64,000 nucleotides of DNA from Halomonas sp. Its GTDB lineage: Bacteria; Pseudomonadota; Gammaproteobacteria; Pseudomonadales; Halomonadaceae. The notes under the pieces are model-generated. The model was not told the DNA's origin, did no database searches, and saw only the letters and a program-made list of their open reading frames with translations. Both the position numbers and the translations under genes were made by a program. Position 1 is the first letter of the stretch. The number at the start of each line of letters is the position of its first letter. Location of the stretch: contig NZ_DRFS01000015.1 of the NCBI RefSeq assembly GCF_011050415.1, positions 1 to 64,000 on the forward strand, read 5' to 3'. This document shows positions 50,662 to 60,022 of this stretch, piece by piece.

Positions 50662-50781
50662 GGCGTGGATTCCTCGGATAGTGGGCAGGAATAAATGCAA
50701 AATAGCTTGCAGTCAATGTATCGCCGTTTTTTTAAAATATCTACATTTTTTTAAAACGCAGAATTTAGACATGCTCTAAGC

Positions 50782-51501
50782 CTAGTGGATGCCACGTGCT
50801 TTAAGTACCCGAGTAATAATCGGCACCGGGGTCATCAAGTGGTCACGCATTAGCGTATCGGCTTCGGCGGTATCGCGAGCCAAAATCACATCCACCAGTG
50901 CCGCATGCTCCTGGCGCTTAAGCTCCAACGCTTGAGGCGACATCACCGTCTCCTGCAGCCAAAGGTGGCGATAGCGCTCAACTTGATCAAACAGAGTATT
51001 GCGCATTTGCAGCAAGTGGGGGGAGTTGCAGCCGCTGGCGATGGCAGTATGAAAGGCTTTATGACGCTGATCCCAAATATCCAGCAAGTCATCAGGCGTA
51101 TTAATGTTGGTCACTTTAGACAACCGATGTGCCGTCGCCAGCACGGTGGCTTCCCAGTCATCGTCACCGCGCTCTATCGCTAGCCGCAGGATCAGCCCTT
51201 CGAGTTGCGCTCGCGCGTCGTAAATGTCGTTGAGTTCTGCCAGTGACATGGGAGCCACACGGTAGCCACGCTGACTGATCGCCACCACCAGACGGTCAGC
51301 CACTAATTGAGAAAGCGCTTCCCGGAGAGGCCCGGTGCTGGCGCCGTAGTGCTCTTTCAGGCGGCTCATTAACAGCTTTTGTTCAGGCGCATAGCGACCG
51401 CGAATAATGTCATGCTTGAGTTGGCGGTAGGCGCTGATGGCAAGATTCTGGCGTGGCGCGCTAGCTTCTTTGGAATCTGGCTCCCTGAGATCTGGCTCCA
51501 T
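50782..51501 (-). CDS. GntR/FCD-family regulator (GlaR/CsiR-like)
   Basis: 239 aa. The N-terminal winged helix (AYRQLKHDIIRGRYAPEQKLL, GASTGPLREALSQLVADRLV) is followed by an FCD ligand domain with FHTAIASGCNSPHL and LMRDHL. The LKEHYGASTGPLREALSRL form is that of CsiR/GlaR, which senses glutarate and represses glutarate and GABA genes in Escherichia coli. It sits upstream of gcdH and the CoA-transferase on the same strand, 120 bp from gcdH, and most likely represses them. Confidence 0.87.
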   Translation of the reverse strand: MEPDLREPDSKEASAPRQNLAISAYRQLKHDIIRGRYAPEQKLLMSRLKEHYGASTGPLREALSQLVADRLVVAISQRGYRVAPMSLAELNDIYDARAQLEGLILRLAIERGDDDWEATVLATAHRLSKVTNINTPDDLLDIWDQRHKAFHTAIASGCNSPHLLQMRNTLFDQVERYRHLWLQETVMSPQALELKRQEHAALVDVILARDTAEADTLMRDHLMTPVPIITRVLKARGIH

Positions 51502-51867
51502 AGCAGTGTGGCTCCTGGGTGGGTAAGAGACGAATTAAGGCATGAATAAAAATGAATTGAGAGAATATTGACGGCTATTATCATTAAATATTAACAATTT
51601 GGCATAGAGTAAGACATTTACTTGGGGTTTCATCATTATTAGGAGCGTTATTTTCTTACACTGTGTCTCCTGCAGTACCTATATATTGCGCATATCGTCA
51701 AGCTAATTAAGCGCTAACTATGCCATTAGCATCTAACGCACAAGCCGTGCTAACTTCTCCTCCACCGCTTCTGGTTAGCTTTACAATGGCAAACAGAAGT
51801 TGGGGCTTCGACACCTCCTTTATTGTCAACCATACCTATAAGTCCAAACAGGACGGAGGAAATGCTC
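51502..51867. other. Divergent intergenic region gntR / TRAP operon
   Basis: 366 bp with no gene. It is AT-rich on the left half. A GGAGGA ribosome site at 51855-51860 serves the TRAP binding-protein gene. No convincing promoter or operator pair was found. Confidence 0.5.
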
Positions 51868-52839
51868 ATGAAAACTCTACGCTCTCTATACACCACGGCA
51901 GCTGCCGCATCTATGTTAGCGGTCGCACTTCCAGCAAGCGCCCAGCAACTCTCTATCGCCACTGGCGGTACTGGTGGCGTTTACTATCCAATCGGTGGTG
52001 GTTTCGCCGAAATGATCAATAATCATATTGAAGGCGCCCAGGCGACCGCGGAAGTAACCGGTGCCTCGGTTGAAAACATGGGTTTGATCATGCGTGGAGA
52101 CGCGGATCTAGCGTTGGTATTGGCAGATACGGCTTACCAGGCGTATACCGGTACTGGTGACTTCGAAGGTCGTCAGATCGAAAATACCCGTGCCCTAGCC
52201 TCGGTTTATCCGAATGCCGTGCAGTTGGTAACCCTGGCTGAATCCGATATCGAATCAATTGCTGACCTAGCAGGCAAGCGTGTTTCCGTTGGCGCGCCAG
52301 GCAGTGGTACCGAGCTGAATGCCCGTGCGCTGCTTGAAGCCAATGGCATTAGCTACAGCGATTTTACTCCGCAGCGTCTTAACTTTAACGAAACCGCTGA
52401 TGCGATTCGTGATGGCGATATCGACGCTGGTTTCTGGAGCGTAGGGCCTCCTACGAGCTCTATTTTAAACCTTGCTGCTACCCGGGATATTCGCCTGATT
52501 GGCCTTTCGGATGAAGAGATCGCCAATGCCCAGGAAGTAGAAGCGGTATTTGCACCGTTTGAGCTTGCCGCCGGTATGTATGACGGCATGGATGAAGCTG
52601 TCACAACGATTGGTATTCCTAACGTTCTTATCGTTAACGCTGATATGGACGAAGAGCTGGCGTATCAGTTGACTCAACTGCTATTTGAGAACATTGATGA
52701 GCTGATCGCCGTTCACCCAGCCGCTAACGACACCACCGTTGAGTTCACCATGGGCTCCACGCCGGTGCCACTGCACCCGGGCGCACTGCGTTACTTCGAA
52801 GAAGTGGGCGCTGAAATTCCTGATCGCCTGCGTGAGTAA
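51868..52839 (+). CDS. TAXI-family TRAP transporter periplasmic binding protein
   Basis: 323 aa from the ATG at 51868, seven bases after GGAGGA. A Sec signal peptide (AAASMLAVALPASAQQ) precedes the mature part starting LSIATGGTGGVYYPIGG, the naming TAXI pattern. Further blocks VSVGAPGSGTELNARALL and DAGFWSVGPPTSSI are typical. It binds a substrate (glutamate, 2-oxoacids or others in the family) and hands it to the fused permease encoded two genes later. The ligand is not predictable here. Confidence 0.93.
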   Translation: MKTLRSLYTTAAAASMLAVALPASAQQLSIATGGTGGVYYPIGGGFAEMINNHIEGAQATAEVTGASVENMGLIMRGDADLALVLADTAYQAYTGTGDFEGRQIENTRALASVYPNAVQLVTLAESDIESIADLAGKRVSVGAPGSGTELNARALLEANGISYSDFTPQRLNFNETADAIRDGDIDAGFWSVGPPTSSILNLAATRDIRLIGLSDEEIANAQEVEAVFAPFELAAGMYDGMDEAVTTIGIPNVLIVNADMDEELAYQLTQLLFENIDELIAVHPAANDTTVEFTMGSTPVPLHPGALRYFEEVGAEIPDRLRE

Positions 52840-52870
52840 GCCTTGGCTGACCATTCGATAGCACGTAATT

Positions 52871-53449
52871 ATGGTTATGCAAAGGCAACGCGACATTGTT
52901 CGGCCGCGCTTGGCTGGGTTTATTAAGTCTAAGCCTAGGGTTGAGCGCTGGCTAATAGCGGTGTTGATAGTTTGCTTACCACTCGCCGGAGCAGGGGATA
53001 CCCCCGCTCCGGCGGTTTCGTCTGATCGTCTGCAAGTAATCACCGAGCAAGGTGAAATGCTGGTGGATACTGCGGCTCCGCCGGGGACGCGTTGGTGTAT
53101 CAAGTGGAACCACTCGGTAGCCAAATTTACCGTGCTGGACTGCTACCAAAATGTCGCCGGCACCATGCAATTAGAGCGCAGCCACCAGCCTGACTTTGCG
53201 GCGGGCTTAGGGCATACGATAGGACGTGGCGAGCAGGTTTCTGACGGAAAAGGTGGCTACTGGATTAACGCGATTAATGAGCCAGTGGCCAACAACCGTT
53301 ACGCGTTGCGTGTGGGATCGACCGATGTCGATCACAGAGTGGTATGGCAATACGATGAGCACTATAACGAAGTGAGCCTGAGTGCCCATGCGTCTGGGCA
53401 ACGCGTCATACTCCAGATCATCCAAGCCGCGCCGCCCAGCGTGAATTAA
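52871..53449 (+). CDS. DUF1850-type protein of the TAXI-TRAP operon
   Basis: 192 aa. A single membrane-spanning segment or signal anchor (LIAVLIVCLPLAGAGD) is followed by a small beta-rich periplasmic domain that includes GTRWCIKWNHSVAKFTVLDCY. Proteins of this kind (DUF1850) regularly sit between the TAXI binding protein and the fused TRAP permease, as here, and may be accessory to transport. Two cysteines could form a disulfide. The start ATG at 52871 has no good ribosome site. Confidence 0.8.
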   Translation: MVMQRQRDIVRPRLAGFIKSKPRVERWLIAVLIVCLPLAGAGDTPAPAVSSDRLQVITEQGEMLVDTAAPPGTRWCIKWNHSVAKFTVLDCYQNVAGTMQLERSHQPDFAAGLGHTIGRGEQVSDGKGGYWINAINEPVANNRYALRVGSTDVDHRVVWQYDEHYNEVSLSAHASGQRVILQIIQAAPPSVN

Positions 53450-53481
53450 AAGTAAGCCAGACAACGTCTGACGAGGACTCC

Positions 53482-55500
53482 ATGAACGAACCCAAGCAAC
53501 CGCCGATCCTGATGCCGGGCGGTAATGCGATTCAACCCCGCATGGTGCTGTGGTCTATCACCATTGTGGCGGTGGGTCTTTCCCTGTTTCAGCTCTATTC
53601 CGCTGGTATTCAGCCCCTCGGGCTGTTTTATCAGCGTAGTATTCACCTTTCGCTAATTATGATATTGGCATTTTTAATGTTCCCAGCCTTCGGCCCCACG
53701 CGTAAGCGTGGCGTTCTGGGGTGGGCAATTGATCTGCTGTTTTTCGCTGGCGCTATACTGACCGGCGGCTACTTAGTGCTCAATTTGGATGAGATTTTCA
53801 GCCGCGCAGGTTTTTGGAGCAGTACGGACATTCTGGTTGCCTGCATTGCCACCGTCACCGTGCTTGAAGCCAGCCGCCGAGCGGTGGGTTTCGGGATGAC
53901 CGTGATTGGCCTGCTGGCAATTGTGTATGCCTTCGCTGGGCCACGGGGTGAGCTGCCGTGGCTTGGGCAGTGGATGCCGGGCATTTTAGAGCACCGCGGC
54001 TACGGCATTGATCGTGTGGCTGGCCAGCTTTATCTAGGACAAGAGGGCATCTTCGGTCTTCCGCTAGGTGTTGCGGCTACCTATATCTTTATCTTTGTAC
54101 TGTTTGGTGCCTTTTTGGAGTGCACCGGGGCAGGCAAGTTCTTTATCGATATGGCTTACGCGGCGACGGGGCGCCAACGCGGCGGCCCGGCTAAAGCCGC
54201 CGTTTTAGCCTCTGCGGGGATGGGCTCTATCTCCGGTAGTGCGATTGCTAACGTAGTCACCACCGGTGCCTTTACTATTCCGCTGATGAAAAAGCTAGGC
54301 TATAAGCCTAAGCAGGCCGGGGGTATCGAAGCCGCAGCCTCCACTGGTGGGCAGATTATGCCACCGCTAATGGGCGCAGGCGCTTTCTTGATCGCTGAGT
54401 ACACCAATACGCCGTACTTGGAGATCGTTAAAGTCAGCATTCTACCGGCAATTATGTATTTTGCGACGGTCTACCTGTTTGTGCACATCATTGCACTTAA
54501 ACAAGGTATGCAAGGACTGCCCAAAAGCGAACTGCCGCAAATGCGTCAGGTCATGAAGGATGGCTGGCACTTCCTTCTACCCCTAGCAGTACTGGTGTGG
54601 CTGTTGGTGATGAGCATGTCGCCAATGCGGGTAGGTTTCTATGCGGTAGTGACGATGGTCGTGGTGGCCGTTCTGCGTTATGCGTTATGGTTCTTCTTTG
54701 TGGCGCCCAGCCAGGGGCAGGCAGTCACAGTGAGCCGCACACTGGGCGTGATACGCGCAGGTTTGGTGAAGCTGGTAGAGGGCTTGGAGCTTGGCGCGCG
54801 TAATGCGGTAGCAGTCTCCATGGCCTGTGCGGTCGCTGGGATTATCGTTGGCGTGGTGGGTCTGACTGGCCTCGGCCTGAAGTTCTCCTCCATGATGCTA
54901 GCTTTCTCAGGCGGCAACCTGGTTCTGGCACTGGTCATGGTGCTGCTGGCAAGCCTGGTTCTCGGCATGGGGCTACCGGTTACCGCAAGCTATATCGTAC
55001 TAATTGTCCTGGTCGGCCCTGCCCTTACCGCTGAATTCGGTGTGCCGCTGCTGGTCGCCCACTTGGTGGTTTTCTGGTACTCCCAGGATTCTAACGTGAC
55101 GCCGCCGATAGCCTTGGCAGGCTTTGCTGGGGCGGCGATTGCGGGTAGTAAGCCGATGGAAACCAGCTTCCAGGCGTGGAAGTTTGCTAAAGGGCTCTAC
55201 TTGATTCCGCTGTTTATGGTGTTCAATCCGGAAATCATTATGGGTGGCCCGGTGCCGGTGGTGATCTGGAACGGGATAATCGCCATTCTCGCGCTAGGTG
55301 CTTTTGCTGCGGCCTTGGAAGGGTACCTGTTTACGCGTATGTCGTGGTTCCCACGCATCGCCATTACCGCCGCCATTTTTGGGGTGTTCTATCCCAATCT
55401 AATGACCGAAATAGCCGGTGTGGTGGTGATGACGGTGGCTATTGGCGCTAACTGGTTAGCCAGCAGGCGCGAAGCACCAGCGACACCCGTTAGTGGTTAG
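53482..55500 (+). CDS. TRAP transporter fused permease (4TM + 12TM)
   Basis: 672 aa, with about 17-18 predicted membrane helices. The small DctQ-like and large DctM-like parts are joined in one protein, the usual state in TAXI-type TRAP systems. Conserved stretches include GSISGSAIANVVTTGAFTIPLMKKLGYKP, AASTGGQIMPPLMGAGAF and GMGLPVTASYIVL. It imports the TAXI ligand using an ion gradient, which in a halophile would be sodium. A GAGGA site lies before the ATG, and a long bidirectional terminator follows. Confidence 0.93.
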   Translation: MNEPKQPPILMPGGNAIQPRMVLWSITIVAVGLSLFQLYSAGIQPLGLFYQRSIHLSLIMILAFLMFPAFGPTRKRGVLGWAIDLLFFAGAILTGGYLVLNLDEIFSRAGFWSSTDILVACIATVTVLEASRRAVGFGMTVIGLLAIVYAFAGPRGELPWLGQWMPGILEHRGYGIDRVAGQLYLGQEGIFGLPLGVAATYIFIFVLFGAFLECTGAGKFFIDMAYAATGRQRGGPAKAAVLASAGMGSISGSAIANVVTTGAFTIPLMKKLGYKPKQAGGIEAAASTGGQIMPPLMGAGAFLIAEYTNTPYLEIVKVSILPAIMYFATVYLFVHIIALKQGMQGLPKSELPQMRQVMKDGWHFLLPLAVLVWLLVMSMSPMRVGFYAVVTMVVVAVLRYALWFFFVAPSQGQAVTVSRTLGVIRAGLVKLVEGLELGARNAVAVSMACAVAGIIVGVVGLTGLGLKFSSMMLAFSGGNLVLALVMVLLASLVLGMGLPVTASYIVLIVLVGPALTAEFGVPLLVAHLVVFWYSQDSNVTPPIALAGFAGAAIAGSKPMETSFQAWKFAKGLYLIPLFMVFNPEIIMGGPVPVVIWNGIIAILALGAFAAALEGYLFTRMSWFPRIAITAAIFGVFYPNLMTEIAGVVVMTVAIGANWLASRREAPATPVSG

Positions 55501-55571
55501 CAGTTTGCTAGTTAGTGGTTTGAAGGCTATGTAGCAACAAGTCGCTAGACACAAGGCGCTAGTAAGTACGA

Positions 55572-55604
55572 AAAAGGCCCGGAGATAATCTCTCCGGGCC
55601 TTTT
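55572..55604. terminator. Bidirectional terminator
   Basis: A 14-bp perfect stem AAAAGGCCCGGAGA/TCTCCGGGCCTTTT with a five-base loop gives a T-run on both strands. It separates the convergent TRAP permease and penicillin-binding protein genes. Confidence 0.92.
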
Positions 55605-55633
55605 GGTTGGTGTGCTAGGTTATGGATGCAGCG

Positions 55634-58162
55634 TTAGAAGATAGACTCTGCGGCACCTGAACCCTGAGAGCCGCTGGCTTCTTCCAGCTCTCGACTGATA
55701 CGGCGCTGCTGGTAATCCGGTAAATGATCCCGGTGGAACAGCTCAGACATGCCGCCCCCCTGGTCATCCGGCAAACGGCGGCCTGTGTCCGGGTCTACGC
55801 GCGCGGTCACGATCGTGTCGGGGCGCTCAGGTATTGCACTTGGGGTTCCCTCCAGTGCATCAGCCATGAACTCAATCCAAATAGGCAACGCGGCGTTAGC
55901 GCCATACTCAGCGAGCGTTTCGTTGCTATCTTTACCTACCCACACGGTCGTCACAAGATCGCTGTTGAAGCCTGCGAACCAGGCATCGCGCTGGCTGTTA
56001 GTGGTGCCCGTTTTACCGACAATATCGTCGCGGTTAAGGCTGAGTGCGCCGCGGCCAGTGCCCGAGGTGATAACGTCACGTAGCATATCGCGCAGGATAT
56101 AAACCGCCGCCGGATCGGCTACTCGCTCGGCTATGGGGTACTCACGACCATCAATTTCGACCGTTTCCTGACCCTCGGCACAGCTTGGACACGCCACTTT
56201 TGGTGTCGCTTCGTCGACCACCTCAGTGTCATCATTGCGGGTTACCCGTTCAATAAACCAAGGCGCTACCTGGAAACCGCCGTTGGCGATAACCGCGTAG
56301 GCATTCGTCATCTCCATGGGCGTTAAGCTTGCACTACCCAGCGCCAGTGCCAACCCATGGGGTAACCGTCCAGGGGCGAAGCCGAAGCCTTCCAAGTAGT
56401 TTATCGTATGATCAAGCCCCATGGTCTGCAGCACCCGGATGGTGACCAGGTTGCGCGAACGCGCTAGTGCAGGGCGCAAACGCATGGGACCCTGGAAGTC
56501 ACGGCTGGAGTTAACCGGACGCCATAAGGCGTTGCTGCCGTCGTCTAGCACCACAGGGGCATCATTGACCACGCTGGCCGCGTTCATTTCACCATCTTCA
56601 AGGGCCGCTAAGTAAATAAACGGTTTGAAGATAGAGCCAGACTGACGCTGGGCCTGTACCGCACGGTTAAACTTACTGGCATTAAAGTCGAAGCCGCCTT
56701 GAAGGGCGAGGATGGCACCCGTGCGAGGATCTTGAGCGACCAACGAACCTTCGGCGTCTGGGCGTTGAGAGAGGCGTAGCGTGCCTTCTTCATTAGCAAT
56801 CACTCGAATCATATCGCCACGCACGGCAATTTGGTCAGCTGAACTTGGCTCTGCGCCCCGGCTACGCGGGCTCAGGTAAGGGCGTGCCCAGCTTAAGCCT
56901 TCCCAGGTGATGGTTTGTAAGCCGCCGTTGCGAGTCAATACCTGCATTTCACGGCCGCTACTTTCCACCACGATGGCGGGCTGCAGAAGACCATAGTTGG
57001 GCGTGCGCTCAAGCACCTGTACCCAGTTACTCACGTCACCGTCGATACCTTCCACTTCGGTTTGGCTACGCTGGGCAGCTTGCCGTGCGGTCTGGCGAAT
57101 TTCCGGTGATTCTGACAGCTCTTCTTCCAGGCCTTGAATGGCCGTTTGTTCCTGAGCTTCAACAAGGCTCGAGGCAATTTCACGCTGCTCTGGTCCGCGC
57201 CAACCGTGACGCAGATCGTAGGCAATTAAGCCGTTGCCCAGTGCTTGGCGGGCGGCAGGCTGTAGCTCACTATCAATTGTTGTATAGACCCGATAACCGC
57301 CAGTGTAGGCAGCGTCGCCATAACGCTCCACCGCATACTGGCGTGCCATTTCCGACACATAGGCAGCCTCCACTTCTGCTTGGGTGAAGTGGCGGCGTGC
57401 GGTAACGGGTTCCTGTACGGCGATCTGGTAAGCCTCATCATCGATATAGCCTAGCCCGCGCATGCGGAACAGGATCCAGTTGCGGCGAATTAGCGAGCGT
57501 TCAGAATTAGCCAATGGGTTAAAGGCAGATGGCGCTTTGGGCAGGCCTGCAATCATGGCCGTTTGAGCTAGATTAAGCTCAGCCAGCGGCTTGTCATAAT
57601 AGGTTTCAGCCGCCGCTGCGATACCGTAAGCCCGATTCCCCAAAAAAATCTTATTAACGTAAAGCTCGAAAATTTCCTGTTTATTGAGCACCTGCTCCAT
57701 TTGCAGTGCCAGCAGGATTTCGCGAATTTTACGGGTAAAGGTTTGATCCAGCGTCAGCATATAGTTTCGCGCTACCTGCATGGTAATCGTCGAGCCGCCT
57801 GACTGAATGGTGCCACCGCTCTGTACCAACTCCACCGCCGCCCGCGCTAAGCCACGTGGGTCGACACCCGCGTGATCAAAGAAGTTAGCGTCTTCAGCCG
57901 CAATTAATGCGTTGACCATATCTTGAGGAATTTCATCAAAATCGATCGCCATGCGCCGCTCTTCGCCGAACTCGCCAATCAATCTACCGTCTCGGGTAAA
58001 AATACGTAGCGGGGTATGCAGCTCAAAGTCTTGTAACTGGCGTACGTCGGGCAGCCCTGGCGAAAAATAGATAGACGCCCCTACCACCGCAAGTGCAGCG
58101 GCACCCACCAACGATACGACAAGAAAAAACAGCGATAGAATAAGGGTTCGAAGAAACGTCAT
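55634..58162 (-). CDS. mrcA: Penicillin-binding protein 1A (bifunctional transglycosylase/transpeptidase)
   Basis: 842 aa from the ATG at 58162, which starts just before the membrane anchor; an ATG at 58201 is also in frame. One N-terminal membrane helix, then the GT51 glycosyltransferase domain (AAEDANFFDHAGVD with the catalytic Glu, GGSTITMQVARN). An inserted OB-like stretch follows, then the transpeptidase domain with SxxK as SGSIFKPF, the SRN triad (ARSRNLV) and KTGTT. It builds peptidoglycan in the periplasm. It is divergent from pilMNOPQ, the classical gammaproteobacterial arrangement. Confidence 0.95.
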   Translation of the reverse strand: MTFLRTLILSLFFLVVSLVGAAALAVVGASIYFSPGLPDVRQLQDFELHTPLRIFTRDGRLIGEFGEERRMAIDFDEIPQDMVNALIAAEDANFFDHAGVDPRGLARAAVELVQSGGTIQSGGSTITMQVARNYMLTLDQTFTRKIREILLALQMEQVLNKQEIFELYVNKIFLGNRAYGIAAAAETYYDKPLAELNLAQTAMIAGLPKAPSAFNPLANSERSLIRRNWILFRMRGLGYIDDEAYQIAVQEPVTARRHFTQAEVEAAYVSEMARQYAVERYGDAAYTGGYRVYTTIDSELQPAARQALGNGLIAYDLRHGWRGPEQREIASSLVEAQEQTAIQGLEEELSESPEIRQTARQAAQRSQTEVEGIDGDVSNWVQVLERTPNYGLLQPAIVVESSGREMQVLTRNGGLQTITWEGLSWARPYLSPRSRGAEPSSADQIAVRGDMIRVIANEEGTLRLSQRPDAEGSLVAQDPRTGAILALQGGFDFNASKFNRAVQAQRQSGSIFKPFIYLAALEDGEMNAASVVNDAPVVLDDGSNALWRPVNSSRDFQGPMRLRPALARSRNLVTIRVLQTMGLDHTINYLEGFGFAPGRLPHGLALALGSASLTPMEMTNAYAVIANGGFQVAPWFIERVTRNDDTEVVDEATPKVACPSCAEGQETVEIDGREYPIAERVADPAAVYILRDMLRDVITSGTGRGALSLNRDDIVGKTGTTNSQRDAWFAGFNSDLVTTVWVGKDSNETLAEYGANAALPIWIEFMADALEGTPSAIPERPDTIVTARVDPDTGRRLPDDQGGGMSELFHRDHLPDYQQRRISRELEEASGSQGSGAAESIF

Positions 58163-58363
58163 GAACAGAGAGCACCCTGGAAAGAATAAAAGGATCGGCA
58201 TCTAAAGGGCCGTATCACGTAATTGGCAGCCATTATAGGAAGCCAAGGCGGCGGCCACCAGTGTTGATATGCCGTAAGTTGCTTCGCGTGTGACTTAGAT
58301 GAAAATCATGTAACCTCAAACTATCTCATAGGCGGGCGATAAGCAGGCGGAGCCAAACCCAAC

Positions 58364-59425
58364 ATGCGCTTTCTAAAATCTGGTAAGGGGTTGATCGGCG
58401 TCGATATTACGTCGGCGACAGTTAAACTGCTTGAGCTGAAAAAGTGCCACGATAATTACCAGGTAGAAAGTTACGCCGTTAGGCCATTGCGTGAGGGTGC
58501 GGTAATAGAACGCAGGATTCGCGATATTGATGACGTCGCCAGTGTACTTAGCCGCGCCGTTGAACATGCCAAGCCTTCAACTCGTAAGGCGGCGGTGGCT
58601 GTGCCAGCAAGTGCAGCCATCACCAAGACTCTCAGCTTTCCCATTGGGTTAAGCGAGGAAGAGATCGAAGAGCGGATTACCGCTGAGTCTGACCAACATA
58701 TTCCTTTTCCGTTCAATGAAGTTGCCTTCGATTTTGAGTGCCTAGGCCCTGCACCGTTTGACGAAGAGCAACAGCAAGTGGTGTTAGTCGCCTGCCGGCA
58801 GCAGGATGTCACTCAACTGACGGAAACACTGGAGCGCGCTGGTTTAGAACCAGCGGCAGTGGACGTTGAAACCTTTGCGATGGAGCGTTCGTTGGCAGAA
58901 CTGCGCCGCCAGTTGAAGGTGGATAATGACCCCACCGCCTGTGTGGGTCTGGTTGATATTGGCGCCAATATGAATGCCTTTCACGTCGTTCGCGGTGGCC
59001 ATATTGTGTATACCCGCGACACGGTGTTTGGCGGCCGCCAACTAACGGATGCGATTCGCGACCGCTACAACTTGAGTATGGAAGAGGCGGGCTTCGCCAA
59101 AAAACGGGGCGGCCTGCCTGATGATTATCATGCCAAGGTGCTCAATCCGTTTCTTGAAACGGTGGTGCAGCAGGTGGGGCGTTCATTGCAGCTTTACTAT
59201 ACGGCTGGTCGTCAGCAAGAGGTAAAGCACATTGTCTTGGCCGGTGGTTCAAGCGTGATTCCTGGGCTGGCCGAGCGTATTGCAGAAGATAGTGGTATGA
59301 CCGTAACGATTGCCAACCCGTTTCAGCGCATGCAGGTCAATAAACGCCTAAATCTTCAGGCATTGACCAATGATGCCCCGGCAATGCTCACAGCGGGTGG
59401 TCTGGCGATGAGGGTTAGTCAATGA
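58364..59425 (+). CDS. pilM: Type IV pilus inner-membrane assembly protein PilM
   Basis: 353 aa actin-like cytoplasmic protein. ATP-site elements are IGVDITSATVKLLEL at the start, VGLVDIGANMNAFHVV mid-way, and VLAGGSSVIPGLAERI near the end. PilM binds the N-terminal tail of PilN and links the motor to the alignment complex. It is first gene of pilMNOPQ. Its stop lies inside a tandem repeat that also contains the next gene's start. Confidence 0.95.
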   Translation: MRFLKSGKGLIGVDITSATVKLLELKKCHDNYQVESYAVRPLREGAVIERRIRDIDDVASVLSRAVEHAKPSTRKAAVAVPASAAITKTLSFPIGLSEEEIEERITAESDQHIPFPFNEVAFDFECLGPAPFDEEQQQVVLVACRQQDVTQLTETLERAGLEPAAVDVETFAMERSLAELRRQLKVDNDPTACVGLVDIGANMNAFHVVRGGHIVYTRDTVFGGRQLTDAIRDRYNLSMEEAGFAKKRGGLPDDYHAKVLNPFLETVVQQVGRSLQLYYTAGRQQEVKHIVLAGGSSVIPGLAERIAEDSGMTVTIANPFQRMQVNKRLNLQALTNDAPAMLTAGGLAMRVSQ

Positions 59426-59451
59426 GAGTTAGGTCATGAGAGTTAGCCAAT
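59410..59451 (+). repeat. 14-bp tandem triplication at the pilM/pilN junction
   Basis: GAGGGTTAGTCAAT, GAGAGTTAGGTCAT and GAGAGTTAGCCAAT follow one another without gap (59410-59423, 59424-59437, 59438-59451). The first copy holds the end of pilM and the third runs into the pilN start codon. Confidence 0.75.
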
Positions 59452-60022
59452 GAGCATGACGATAAATTTGCTGCCATGGCGGGAAGCGAAGCGCGAGCGG
59501 CAAACGCGGAAATTTTATCTATGGATTGCTTTTATGCTGCTGGCAGGGGTATTGATTGGGTTGCTCACCGCTCAATATTACCAGCATCAGTTGGCTGCTC
59601 AGCAGCAGCGTAATGCTTATATCAGCGAGCATATCGTGCGTCTTAATACTGATATAGAAGGGGTGTCGCGCTATCAAGATGATGCCGGGCGTTTAGCGGA
59701 GCAGCTAGCGGTGTTCCAAACGTTACAGTCTGAACGGTTGCTTACCATACAACTTTTTAATGATGTCGCCGAAAGTGTTGCCAATGGTGTGATCTACCAG
59801 CAGTTATCAAAGTCCGGTAATAACATTAGCGCAACGGCGGTAGCTGCTAGTGAGCGGCAAGTCTCTGAGCAGCTGCGTCGTATTGCGGCCCTGCCTGGTT
59901 TAGGCGTTCCTTCGCTGTCTGCCGTAGAAAGCGACCAGCAAGGTGCTGGTAGAGTGTTTCGTTTTAACGTAGAACAAACGGCGTTAGAGCATTTGGATAG
60001 TGGCGAGGAGACGGCGCTATGA
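59450..60022 (+). CDS. pilN: Type IV pilus inner-membrane assembly protein PilN
   Basis: 190 aa, or 188 if translation starts at the second ATG (59456), which gives the canonical TINLLPWREAKRE tail that binds PilM. One membrane helix (FYLWIAFMLLAGVLIGLL) is followed by a periplasmic coiled coil and a ferredoxin-like domain. It forms a heterodimer with PilO in the alignment complex. Its stop overlaps the pilO start. Confidence 0.93.
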   Translation: MSMTINLLPWREAKRERQTRKFYLWIAFMLLAGVLIGLLTAQYYQHQLAAQQQRNAYISEHIVRLNTDIEGVSRYQDDAGRLAEQLAVFQTLQSERLLTIQLFNDVAESVANGVIYQQLSKSGNNISATAVAASERQVSEQLRRIAALPGLGVPSLSAVESDQQGAGRVFRFNVEQTALEHLDSGEETAL

